Source: Euryarchaeota archaeon UBA256 (GTDB taxonomy: Archaea; Thermoplasmatota; Poseidoniia; Poseidoniales; Poseidoniaceae). From it: a stretch of DNA of 5,038 nucleotides. This document shows, piece after piece, positions 1 through 5,038 of this stretch; the stretch's first letter is position 1, and every line of letters begins with the position of its first letter. The position numbers and the translations under genes were made by a program. Below the pieces are notes generated by a model. It had not been told where the DNA came from and did not search any database. It saw nothing but the letters and a program-made list of their open reading frames with translations. Location of the stretch: positions 1-5,038 of the forward strand of contig DACE01000018.1 in the NCBI GenBank assembly GCA_002494645.1, given 5' to 3'.

Positions 1-71
1 GGCTCGGCCGGAATTGAACCGGCGATCTTCGCCATGTGAAGGCGACGTCATAACCCCTAGACCACGAGCCC
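1..71 (-). tRNA. tRNA-Val (anticodon CAC), 3' end cut by the window edge
   Basis: Read on the minus strand, this folds as a complete cloverleaf apart from the last acceptor base and discriminator, which lie outside the window. The 5' acceptor strand GGGCTCG (71-65) pairs with CGAGCC (6-1). The anticodon stem is TCGCC/GGCGA around the loop TTCACAT, which gives anticodon CAC (36-38) and decodes the valine codon GUG. The variable loop is AGATC, and the T arm is GCCGG-TTCAATT-CCGGC. The D arm has GTC/GAC pairs and a loop containing AGGGG. There is no intron in the anticodon loop and no room for a long variable arm. The gene lies 46 bases downstream of the radical SAM gene on the same strand, so it could be co-transcribed with it or use its own promoter. 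Confidence 0.95.
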
Positions 72-98
72 CTAGGTAAATCGCCCACCCACCCTTGA

Positions 99-106
99 GG
101 TTTAAG
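99..106 (-). promoter_or_regulatory. possible TATA-like element for tRNA-Val
   Basis: The minus strand reads CTTAAACC about 28-35 bases upstream of the mature tRNA 5' end. That is the usual spacing of an archaeal TATA box from a tRNA transcription start. The match to a TTTAWA-type consensus is partial, and no convincing BRE is seen just upstream. The site sits in the 46-base gap between the radical SAM stop codon and the tRNA. It is suggestive only. Confidence 0.3.
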
Positions 107-117
107 CCATCCTGTGT

Positions 118-1200
118 TCATCTGTGGTCGTTGAGATGCACCAGGCCAACCTCGAGCCGTTCGTGGGTTGGATGGACCTCAACCAGCATCACTGGAACGC
201 TCAAGTGAGGCGCGAGTTCTTCCGCCAAAGAGAGTGGTAATTCAATCCGCTGGGACGAGCCATCATAACGCATCCAACCGTCTGTAATATTGAGCGTAGA
301 TTTGAGTTCTGCCAAATCATCGCTTGCGTCAGCGAGTGGTGTTGGAATAGCCCCAAACAGGATGGTGTCATCGTCACTGAGCACTTCATAGGGTCGCAGC
401 GTGGCTTGACCACGACGCTTGAAACGGTTACGAAGTTGTCCCGCATCCTTGTACCTGGCCGTACAGAATTTGAGGTGATAGGGTTGGTCTTTCGCTGCTT
501 CCTTGAGCCGAAGGGCAAGGTCTGCAGAGCCTTCAGCAGCAGCGGTAATTCCCCCACTCAAATTGAATCCTCGAACGTCCATATTTTCTTGATTACCGAC
601 CGTAATTTCCAATTCGTTGAGATTAAGGAAGGAGACAGGCACGGTCGCAAGTTCATCGAGCAGGTCAAAGAGTTGGACTTCTTTGTCGGGTTCACAAGGC
701 AATTCAACTCCAACCGTGATGCCGTTTGTTGCACACTCCTCCATGGTTGCTCGGTATTTTTTGGTCGTCCCGTCCAAGAGATGGAAGCGAATTTCATCCA
801 GCCCTGCTTCAGCAAAATCCTTTGCACGGGCTGGGTCAAACGGAATCGAGGTATACACGTGAATGTGATGCTGCGGTCCAAAGGCTGCTTTGAGTTGAAC
901 GACCGCTTCAAGCGTCTTTTCCAAATCCAACATCGGATCGCCTCCAGTAATACCTGTACCTGTGGCTTTCATGGCATGGCCCTCTTCAATCACTTCATCC
1001 CATGACGTGCAACGGCGCTCATTGGCAAACATGTCTGGTGTTTCCCTACGGTTCTCAGACAGTGGGCAATAATCACAACCCCAGTGACATTTCCCCGTCA
1101 CGAAGAGTACCAATTTACTGCCTTGTTGACATTGGATGCATCCCTCTGCCTCGCCTTCTTCGGCTGGTAAGACTTCGGTAGCCATCGGTAAACGCAGCAT
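118..1200 (-). CDS. uncharacterised archaeal radical SAM protein related to pyruvate formate-lyase activating enzyme
   Basis: This 360-residue protein has the radical SAM signature CxxxCxxC as C38-HWG-C42-DY-C45, which binds the [4Fe-4S] cluster that cleaves SAM. GITGGDP (83-89) corresponds to the SAM-contacting GGE/GGD motif, and the HIHVYTS strand (112-118) follows as in a TIM-barrel core. A CxxC pair (C21, C24) lies before the barrel, and C246 opens a basic segment (KFCTARY, then RNRFKRRG, 257-264). The pattern GC-x2-C ... KLVLFVTG-C-x3-C-x2-CPLSE-R ... GITGGDP matches, from memory, a conserved archaeal family of unknown function (COG2108-like); the substrate is unknown. The start at 1200 is supported by GGAGGG at 1207-1212, six bases upstream. 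The ATG overlaps the pdxT stop by one base, so translation is probably coupled. An ATG five codons in (M6) is a less likely start. Confidence 0.88.
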   Translation of the reverse strand: MLRLPMATEVLPAEEGEAEGCIQCQQGSKLVLFVTGKCHWGCDYCPLSENRRETPDMFANERRCTSWDEVIEEGHAMKATGTGITGGDPMLDLEKTLEAVVQLKAAFGPQHHIHVYTSIPFDPARAKDFAEAGLDEIRFHLLDGTTKKYRATMEECATNGITVGVELPCEPDKEVQLFDLLDELATVPVSFLNLNELEITVGNQENMDVRGFNLSGGITAAAEGSADLALRLKEAAKDQPYHLKFCTARYKDAGQLRNRFKRRGQATLRPYEVLSDDDTILFGAIPTPLADASDDLAELKSTLNITDGWMRYDGSSQRIELPLSLAEELAPHLSVPVMLVEVHPTHERLEVGLVHLNDHR

Positions 1201-1895
1201 CAGAGACCCTCCTTCTGTTGTTTGGCTTGTTCGAGAAGCCAGCGATGAAAGCGTCGGTCAAGGGTCAACTCGGGATGAAAGGTCAAACCCAATTTACTTC
1301 CGTCCAATACCCCAACGACCTCATCACCCAAACGGGCAGCAACGGTACATGAAACCGATGAGCTATCAAAACGAGGCGCGCGAATGAAGACCCCGGGGAA
1401 TCCAGTTGCTAAGGTGTCTGCCCCCAACGATTGGACTTCAAGCGGTTGATGTTGAAATCGGTCCGGGCCAATGGGGGAGATTCGTTTGTATTCAGCCTGT
1501 GGTGTTTGAATCACAACGTCCACTACACCCTCGAAGGATTGCCGTTGACGCCCCCAAGCATTCCGAGCAATCCGCGCTGAAACATAGGGCTGGCGGCTTG
1601 CCCCGGGCGATGCGAGAAGAATGGCGCCAGCACATGTCCCCAGAACGGGTTTGTTGGGGTGTTGATCCATCCAGTCAAACAAAGCACTGAGCATTGATTC
1701 ATAGCGGCTGGCGATGCGCATGGTGGTTGACTCTCCGCCCGGTAAAATCATTGCATCGAGGTCTGGACTCACATGGTCGGATCGGCGGCAGTCCACCGTT
1801 TCGACTTCATATCCCAATTCTGCTGCCGCGCCTCGCAACGCTTCAGCATGCTCATGACGAGCACCTTGGAGCATGGCAATACCCACACGGAGCAT
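1200..1895 (-). CDS. pdxT: pyridoxal 5'-phosphate synthase, glutaminase subunit PdxT
   Basis: This class I glutamine amidotransferase hydrolyses glutamine and channels ammonia to PdxS, which builds PLP from ribose 5-phosphate and glyceraldehyde 3-phosphate. Family motifs appear in order: VGIAMLQGA with EH (4-16), ILPGGEST (50-57), the nucleophile elbow GTCAGAILLA (86-95) with C88, RNAWGRQRQSFE (111-122), VFIRAP (169-174) and TFHPELT (205-211). The triad is C88-H207-E209. The length of 231 residues exceeds the usual 190-200, because about 46 residues separate SFE from VFIRAP where Bacillus PdxT has about 14 (recalled from memory). The VGIAMLQG strand begins immediately, so the ATG at 1895 is the right start, although no good Shine-Dalgarno is seen. 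It heads a minus-strand pair with the radical SAM gene. pdxS is not in the window. Confidence 0.96.
   Translation of the reverse strand: MLRVGIAMLQGARHEHAEALRGAAAELGYEVETVDCRRSDHVSPDLDAMILPGGESTTMRIASRYESMLSALFDWMDQHPNKPVLGTCAGAILLASPGASRQPYVSARIARNAWGRQRQSFEGVVDVVIQTPQAEYKRISPIGPDRFQHQPLEVQSLGADTLATGFPGVFIRAPRFDSSSVSCTVAARLGDEVVGVLDGSKLGLTFHPELTLDRRFHRWLLEQAKQQKEGL
1207..1212 (-). promoter_or_regulatory. Shine-Dalgarno site of the radical SAM gene, inside the pdxT 3' end
   Basis: The minus strand reads GGAGGG, then six bases, then the ATG at 1200-1198. It is the strongest ribosome-binding site in the window. It lies in the last codons of pdxT and decides the start of the downstream gene, consistent with translational coupling or independent re-initiation. 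Confidence 0.7.
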
Positions 1896-1921
1896 GGTTA
1901 CCGCTCTCGGCCCTTCCCTAT

Positions 1922-1945
1922 GAGGTCAGCGCATTACGCGACCTC
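1922..1945. repeat. bulged inverted repeat (hairpin) between the divergent pdxT and aminotransferase genes
   Basis: GAGGTC (1922-1927), a single unpaired A, and GCG (1929-1931) are mirrored by CGC and GACCTC (1937-1945) around the five-base loop CATTA. This gives nine pairs with one bulge. Four T residues follow on the plus strand. It lies in the 104-base gap between the two divergent starts (1895 and 2000), 27 bases from the pdxT start and 55 from the aminotransferase ATG. The position suits an operator or a 5'-leader hairpin. An intrinsic terminator is less likely, since no plus-strand gene ends upstream. No clear TATA box was recognised in this gap for either gene. Confidence 0.5.
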
Positions 1946-1989
1946 TTTTGGAGGGTGTAGAAGGGTGTGTTTCAAAGACCGTCATGCGA

Positions 1990-1995
1990 AGGGAG
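1990..1995 (+). promoter_or_regulatory. Shine-Dalgarno-like AGGGAG that favours the ATG at 2000
   Basis: AGGGAG ends four bases before the ATG at 2000-2002. It supports this start over the in-frame GTG at 1967. The GTG would add eleven residues rich in Cys, Ser and Pro that do not look like the start of this family. Confidence 0.5.
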
Positions 1996-1999
1996 TTGT

Positions 2000-3184
2000 A
2001 TGGCCTACAGCGGCGATTGCTTTCTCGTCCCCGGACCCGTGCGCATGAACGATGCTTGTCTCCAAGCAATGGCAACGCCGGTCATGACCGCCCGTGGCCC
2101 CGAATTCAGAAAGGTCATGGCAGGACTTAATTCAGGGCTCCGCTACGCCTTCAATCTCTCACCGTCCTCACCTGAAATGAAGACTCAGTCATGGACTGGA
2201 GAAGACGGTTACAAAGTTGTGGTCGTCACCGGTAGCGGAACCGCCGCAATGGAGATGGTCATTGCCAATCGCTTTCGTCAAAACGACTTGGTACTCGTTC
2301 CCACCAATGGAAAATTTGGTGAGCGTGTTGCCCATATTTGCGAACAATTCTGCAATGTGAAACACATCAAATACGACTGGGGGCGTTCATTCGACCTTTA
2401 CGAACTTGAACAACAACTTGAACGAGGTTGCTACGAAGCTCTCCTCATCTGCCACAATGAAACAAGCACCGGAATCACGCAAGACGCCGCAGCCATAGCA
2501 GAGATGTGTGAGCGACACAACGTTTCGTTTATTCTTGACGGTATCACCTCTGTGGGTGGCATGCCAGTTCATCCCGCTGAATGGAAGGCAGAAGCCGTCG
2601 TCATGGGTGCCCAGAAGTGTACGGCAGGGCCGTCGGGGATAGCCGCTGTTGCGGTGAATGAGCATTGTGTAGAGCGAATGAAGGCCATTCATTTGCAAAA
2701 CGACACCAATCCCCGCTACTACTTTGACATGATGGCTGCCCTCAAGAAAGGTGATGACGACCAGACTCCGTGGACACCTGCAATCAATCTCGCCATGGGG
2801 TGGTCTGCAGCACTCGAAACGCTCAAAGAAGAAGGCAATGAAGTGCGATGGCAGCGCTGTAAGCGTCTCGCATCAGGTGTTCGCTCGTTATTTACTGAAT
2901 TGGGTTTCATGCTTCTCGCTGACTCGGGTCAACAAAGCGACACCGTGACAGCCATCATGTATCCCGAGGGGATTAACGATGATTGGCGAAGCGCGCTCAA
3001 AGAGAACTACGATACTCAGGTCATCGGCGCACAGGACCACCTCAAGGGGAAGATGTTCAGAGTTGGCTCGATGGGAGAAACGCCCATCGAAGAGATGATT
3101 GAAGGATGCAAGCGAATGATCGCTTGCTTTAACGACTTTGGATTGGACCTCCCTGAGATCGATGTCGAATCCCATTTTATGTGA
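2000..3184 (+). CDS. class V PLP-dependent aminotransferase, alanine/serine-glyoxylate (AGT) type
   Basis: This 394-residue fold-type I PLP enzyme resembles alanine-glyoxylate and serine-pyruvate aminotransferases. It opens with FLVPGPVRM (8-16), the characteristic N-terminal motif. Next come the cofactor-phosphate loop VTGSGTAAMEMV (76-87), the HNETSTG motif (152-158) and the PLP-ring aspartate in ILDGITSVGG (178-187, D180). The Schiff-base lysine is K206 in MGAQKCTAGPSG. The C-terminal FRVGSMG (353-359) matches the family's FRIGHMG. All catalytic elements are present, so it should be active, but the amino donor and acceptor cannot be read from sequence. Alanine, serine or glyoxylate are the family defaults. 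The ATG at 2000 is preferred over the GTG at 1967 because AGGGAG precedes it and the family begins close to the PGPV motif. nadM starts nine bases after the stop, so the two probably form an operon. Confidence 0.9.
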   Translation: MAYSGDCFLVPGPVRMNDACLQAMATPVMTARGPEFRKVMAGLNSGLRYAFNLSPSSPEMKTQSWTGEDGYKVVVVTGSGTAAMEMVIANRFRQNDLVLVPTNGKFGERVAHICEQFCNVKHIKYDWGRSFDLYELEQQLERGCYEALLICHNETSTGITQDAAAIAEMCERHNVSFILDGITSVGGMPVHPAEWKAEAVVMGAQKCTAGPSGIAAVAVNEHCVERMKAIHLQNDTNPRYYFDMMAALKKGDDDQTPWTPAINLAMGWSAALETLKEEGNEVRWQRCKRLASGVRSLFTELGFMLLADSGQQSDTVTAIMYPEGINDDWRSALKENYDTQVIGAQDHLKGKMFRVGSMGETPIEEMIEGCKRMIACFNDFGLDLPEIDVESHFM

Positions 3185-3186
3185 GG
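3183..3186 (+). promoter_or_regulatory. Shine-Dalgarno of nadM overlapping the aminotransferase stop
   Basis: GAGG shares bases with the TGA stop at 3182-3184 and lies seven bases before the nadM ATG at 3194. This arrangement suggests co-transcription and possibly translational coupling. Confidence 0.5.
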
Positions 3187-3193
3187 ATGAACG

Positions 3194-3742
3194 ATGGTGC
3201 GCTGTATTGTTCTGGGTCGCTTCCAACCCTTTCACATGGGTCATGCGCAACTTATAGAGGCCGCAATCGAGCATGCACAGGGCGACGAGGTCGTGGTCGC
3301 TATCGGCTCTGCTCAAGCCGAATGGGAGGCTCGCAATCCCTGGACCTATGATGAGCGAAGTTCCATGATTCAAGCATGGGCTTTACAGCATCAACACAAC
3401 ATTACAGTCGTTGGCATTGACGACATTAACGACGCCCCCAACTGGGTTGAACATGCAACTGAAACTCACGGCCAAGGGGTATTGGTGACCTCGGACGGAC
3501 CAACTGCTGAATTGTATCTGGCCAGCGATTGGACCGTTCACCATGTTGAACTCCACGAGCGAGAGACCTTCGAGGGTTGGCGTGTTCGGCAATCCATACG
3601 AATGTTGTCAACCGTGATGGACGACGATGCCACACGTGAAGTTCTCAAACAGAGTGTTCCTTCTGCGGTGATTGAATGGCTGGTTGAGAACGATGCGATC
3701 TTCCGCTGTTCAACCTTTGACACCGGCGTTCACGCTGGCTGA
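3194..3742 (+). CDS. nadM: archaeal-type nicotinamide-nucleotide adenylyltransferase (NadM)
   Basis: The protein (182 residues) transfers AMP from ATP to NMN, and often to nicotinate mononucleotide, forming NAD+ or its deamido precursor in the cytoplasm. It is a Rossmann-like nucleotidyltransferase with the ATP-binding motif GRFQPFHMGH (8-17), then GSAQ (38-41), NPWTYDER (48-55) and DIND plus W84. The order and spacing match archaeal NadM. The C-terminal motif that normally reads SGTxIR reads EGWRVR here (127-132): the final arginine is kept, but the threonine is replaced by Trp. The chain is slightly longer than the roughly 170 residues typical of the family, mainly through a longer C-terminal helical region and tail. 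The ATG at 3194 follows a Shine-Dalgarno and directly precedes the first beta strand. A related nucleotidyltransferase such as an FMN adenylyltransferase is less likely, given GSAQ and NPxTxxER. Confidence 0.92.
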   Translation: MVRCIVLGRFQPFHMGHAQLIEAAIEHAQGDEVVVAIGSAQAEWEARNPWTYDERSSMIQAWALQHQHNITVVGIDDINDAPNWVEHATETHGQGVLVTSDGPTAELYLASDWTVHHVELHERETFEGWRVRQSIRMLSTVMDDDATREVLKQSVPSAVIEWLVENDAIFRCSTFDTGVHAG

Positions 3743-4309
3743 TTATTCTGACGCAACGACAACGCGTGCAACGGTAACCACTTTAGTTTTGTACATGTAT
3801 CCTTCCTCAAGGACGTCCACAACCGTACCCGCAGCATAGTGCTCAGAAGGTGGGATCATCGTAATGGCTTCCATTCTGGCAGGGTCAAATACTTGCCCTT
3901 TTGCCTCAATGGCCGTGACGCCGTCCGCTTGGAGTTCATGCCATAATTTGTTGCGAAGCAAACGCAGCCCCTGTGCAACAGGGCTTTCATCATCGCCTTC
4001 AATACCGGTAAGTGCTCGGTCGACGTCACCGAGAATGGTTAGCATCCGTCGTGCAAGCCCCATGCCACCGTATTGAATCACTTCGGCTTTCTCAGCCATC
4101 ATACGCTTCCTGATATTCTGGATTTCAGCGTCCCTGTAAGCGATTTCCTTTTCAGCAAATTCAGCTCGTTCAAGAGCGATTTCAAGAGGGTCACGCTCTT
4201 CTTCCTCAGGTGCTTCAATACCTTCGGCTGAGGCCTCTTCAGGAACTTCTTCAACGACAGGAGGAACGGTCTCTTCAACAGGCTCGTCAGCAGGCGTATC
4301 TTCCGACAT
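3743..4309 (-). CDS. grpE: GrpE nucleotide exchange factor of the DnaK (Hsp70) chaperone
   Basis: GrpE dimers release ADP from DnaK so that ATP can rebind and substrate be released. The 188-residue protein has the usual layout. A disordered, strongly acidic N-terminus spans about 1-40, rich in Glu and Pro. A long helix forms the dimeric coiled coil (about 41-82, with QNIRKRM at 64-70). A helical bundle includes the segment RRMLTILGDVDRAL (87-100), equivalent to the family's LLPVLDNxERAL. The C-terminal beta domain holds FDPARMEAITMIP (141-153) and GTVVDVLEEGYMYKTKVV (161-178), ending in ARVVVAS. Length and domain order are normal. AGGA lies only three bases upstream of the ATG, a weak site. 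dnaK and dnaJ are not adjacent: the downstream neighbour is the convergent nadM. The upstream unknown gene, 42 bases away on the same strand, may be co-transcribed. Confidence 0.96.
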   Translation of the reverse strand: MSEDTPADEPVEETVPPVVEEVPEEASAEGIEAPEEEERDPLEIALERAEFAEKEIAYRDAEIQNIRKRMMAEKAEVIQYGGMGLARRMLTILGDVDRALTGIEGDDESPVAQGLRLLRNKLWHELQADGVTAIEAKGQVFDPARMEAITMIPPSEHYAAGTVVDVLEEGYMYKTKVVTVARVVVASE

Positions 4310-4351
4310 CAGTCCTAACGGTCGGCAGGTTGATTTTGAACCCCTCGCTTC

Positions 4352-5032
4352 TCAAGAATGAAGACGAGTTGAAAGATTCCATTCTCCGTGGCCCCATTTT
4401 GAAGCCTCAAGATGTTCCCGTCCAATAATCAACACCAGATCATCCTCCCGTTCAGCACGGTTCACCGTGTAGACCAGAGTTTTGGACGCTCTTGTATGCG
4501 CCTCAAATGTTGGAACAATTTTCGGGTCTTCTGATTCCTCAATGGTCTCACCCAATTCAACACGGCGTTGCATCCAATTCATGACCACACGCTGGGAAAA
4601 CTCATCCTCCGAAAGACCGCGTAGACGTTGGCTAACTTCGTTCCAAAGCGATGCAGTGTACAATTCATGGATGTCACTCGCCTGTCGACCAATGGCTTCT
4701 TCGAGGTAGAGGAAGGCACGGCCCTCCCAAACTTCCCAAAAACCTGGGCTGGCCCATTTCATGAGATGCAGCAGGCCCTCTTCGCCGTTCTTACATGATG
4801 AAAGTACGTCAAGAACAGGTCCGTTTTCGTCACCCTGTTGTTGTTCCATCCAATCAAGCCATTCTGCTTCAGCGTCGATGGCGAAGGTTACGGTAAGGCG
4901 GTTATCTTGAACGGGACGTAGGTCACGTAGACTCCCTGCCTCCATGTGGGCCCTCAATTCACTCCATGTTAGACCGAGAAGACGGTCGAGGGTCGGAGCG
5001 TGGACAAGGAGTCCAATCATTTCCAAGCCCAT
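4352..5032 (-). CDS. hypothetical tryptophan-rich protein upstream of grpE, N-terminus possibly incomplete
   Basis: I do not recognise this protein. From the first ATG inside the window it is 226 residues. The frame stays open to the right edge (two more codons, TGC ATC), so the true start may lie outside; a second ATG sits four codons further in. It is acidic and soluble-looking, with no signal peptide or membrane segment, and mostly helix-forming sequence. It has ten tryptophans, clustered in WLDWM (58-62), FWEVW (98-102) and near the C-terminus (KWGHGEW), and only one cysteine (C80). The C-terminal part alternates polar sequence with a hydrophobic strand, DLVLIIGREHL (about 198-208). It ends 42 bases before grpE on the same strand, so the two may share a transcript and a link to protein quality control is possible. 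No DNA-binding motif typical of a heat-shock repressor is visible. Confidence 0.72.
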   Translation of the reverse strand: MGLEMIGLLVHAPTLDRLLGLTWSELRAHMEAGSLRDLRPVQDNRLTVTFAIDAEAEWLDWMEQQQGDENGPVLDVLSSCKNGEEGLLHLMKWASPGFWEVWEGRAFLYLEEAIGRQASDIHELYTASLWNEVSQRLRGLSEDEFSQRVVMNWMQRRVELGETIEESEDPKIVPTFEAHTRASKTLVYTVNRAEREDDLVLIIGREHLEASKWGHGEWNLSTRLHS

Positions 5033-5038
5033 GATGCA

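Noticed and set aside
54..75. Direct repeat CCCCTAG at 54-60 and 69-75
   Set aside because: One copy is in the tRNA D loop and the other spans its 5' end. Both are explained by tRNA sequence, and nothing suggests an attachment site or integrated element.
406..1005. Plus-strand reading frame of 199 codons
   Set aside because: It lies wholly antisense to the radical SAM gene, whose motifs are clear. The translation is cysteine/phenylalanine-rich with no family features and no good ribosome-binding site.
1922..1949. Hairpin plus TTTT read as an intrinsic terminator
   Set aside because: No plus-strand gene ends before it, archaeal termination does not usually need a hairpin, and the T run is only four bases. 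A regulatory inverted repeat is the more cautious reading.
1967..1999. GTG start giving the aminotransferase eleven extra residues
   Set aside because: The added peptide is not family-like and the spacing to GGAGGG (1950-1955) is long. The ATG at 2000 has AGGGAG just upstream and fits the usual start close to the PGPV motif.
1948..2130. Short plus-strand frame overlapping the aminotransferase start
   Set aside because: Arg/His-rich out-of-frame translation of the real gene, with no homology that I recognise.
2888..3373. Minus-strand reading frame of 161 codons
   Set aside because: It is antisense across the end of the aminotransferase and the start of nadM, both confidently identified. The protein shows no recognisable motif.
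4352..4500. TraB-like C-terminus (a hydrophobic strand followed by GREHL)
   Set aside because: The resemblance to the GxxH element of TraB-family proteins is limited to a few residues. The N-terminal GTxH motif is absent from the visible part.
4352..5032. HrcA-type heat-shock repressor upstream of grpE
   Set aside because: The position is suggestive, but no winged-helix DNA-binding segment or HrcA motif is visible in the protein.

Overview
The window looks like a compact stretch of archaeal chromosome. The likely source is a mesophilic member of Thermoplasmatota/Euryarchaeota, such as the marine group II type. The evidence is a tRNA-Val(CAC) of archaeal form, an archaeal-type NMN adenylyltransferase (NadM), a radical SAM protein of a kind I know mainly from Archaea, short Shine-Dalgarno sequences, and a GrpE co-chaperone, which among Archaea is found mainly in mesophilic or moderately thermophilic lineages. 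The lineage is an inference, because there is no rRNA or other strong marker here.

Layout, left to right. A tRNA-Val gene (minus strand, 3' end cut by the window edge) lies just downstream of a minus-strand pair. That pair is pdxT (glutaminase subunit of pyridoxal 5'-phosphate synthase) followed by an uncharacterised radical SAM gene, and the two overlap by one base (TGATG). About 104 bases of divergent intergenic DNA, carrying a small bulged hairpin, separate pdxT from a plus-strand pair: a class V PLP-dependent aminotransferase and nadM, nine bases apart. nadM then converges on grpE with no base between the two stop codons. Upstream of grpE, on the same minus strand, is an unrecognised tryptophan-rich protein whose reading frame is still open at the right edge.

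How the genes fit together. The middle of the window has a cofactor theme: PdxT delivers ammonia for PLP synthesis, the divergent aminotransferase uses PLP, nadM makes NAD+, and the radical SAM enzyme needs SAM and a [4Fe-4S] cluster. No pdxS, dnaK or dnaJ is present, so PdxT and GrpE must find their partners elsewhere in the genome. Every gap between genes is about 100 bases or less, so there is no long non-coding stretch. I see no mobile element, CRISPR array or phage gene, and no clearly new multi-gene system. The points most worth a second look are the uncharacterised radical SAM protein coupled to pdxT, a long insertion in PdxT, the hairpin between the divergent operons, and the unknown Trp-rich protein next to grpE.
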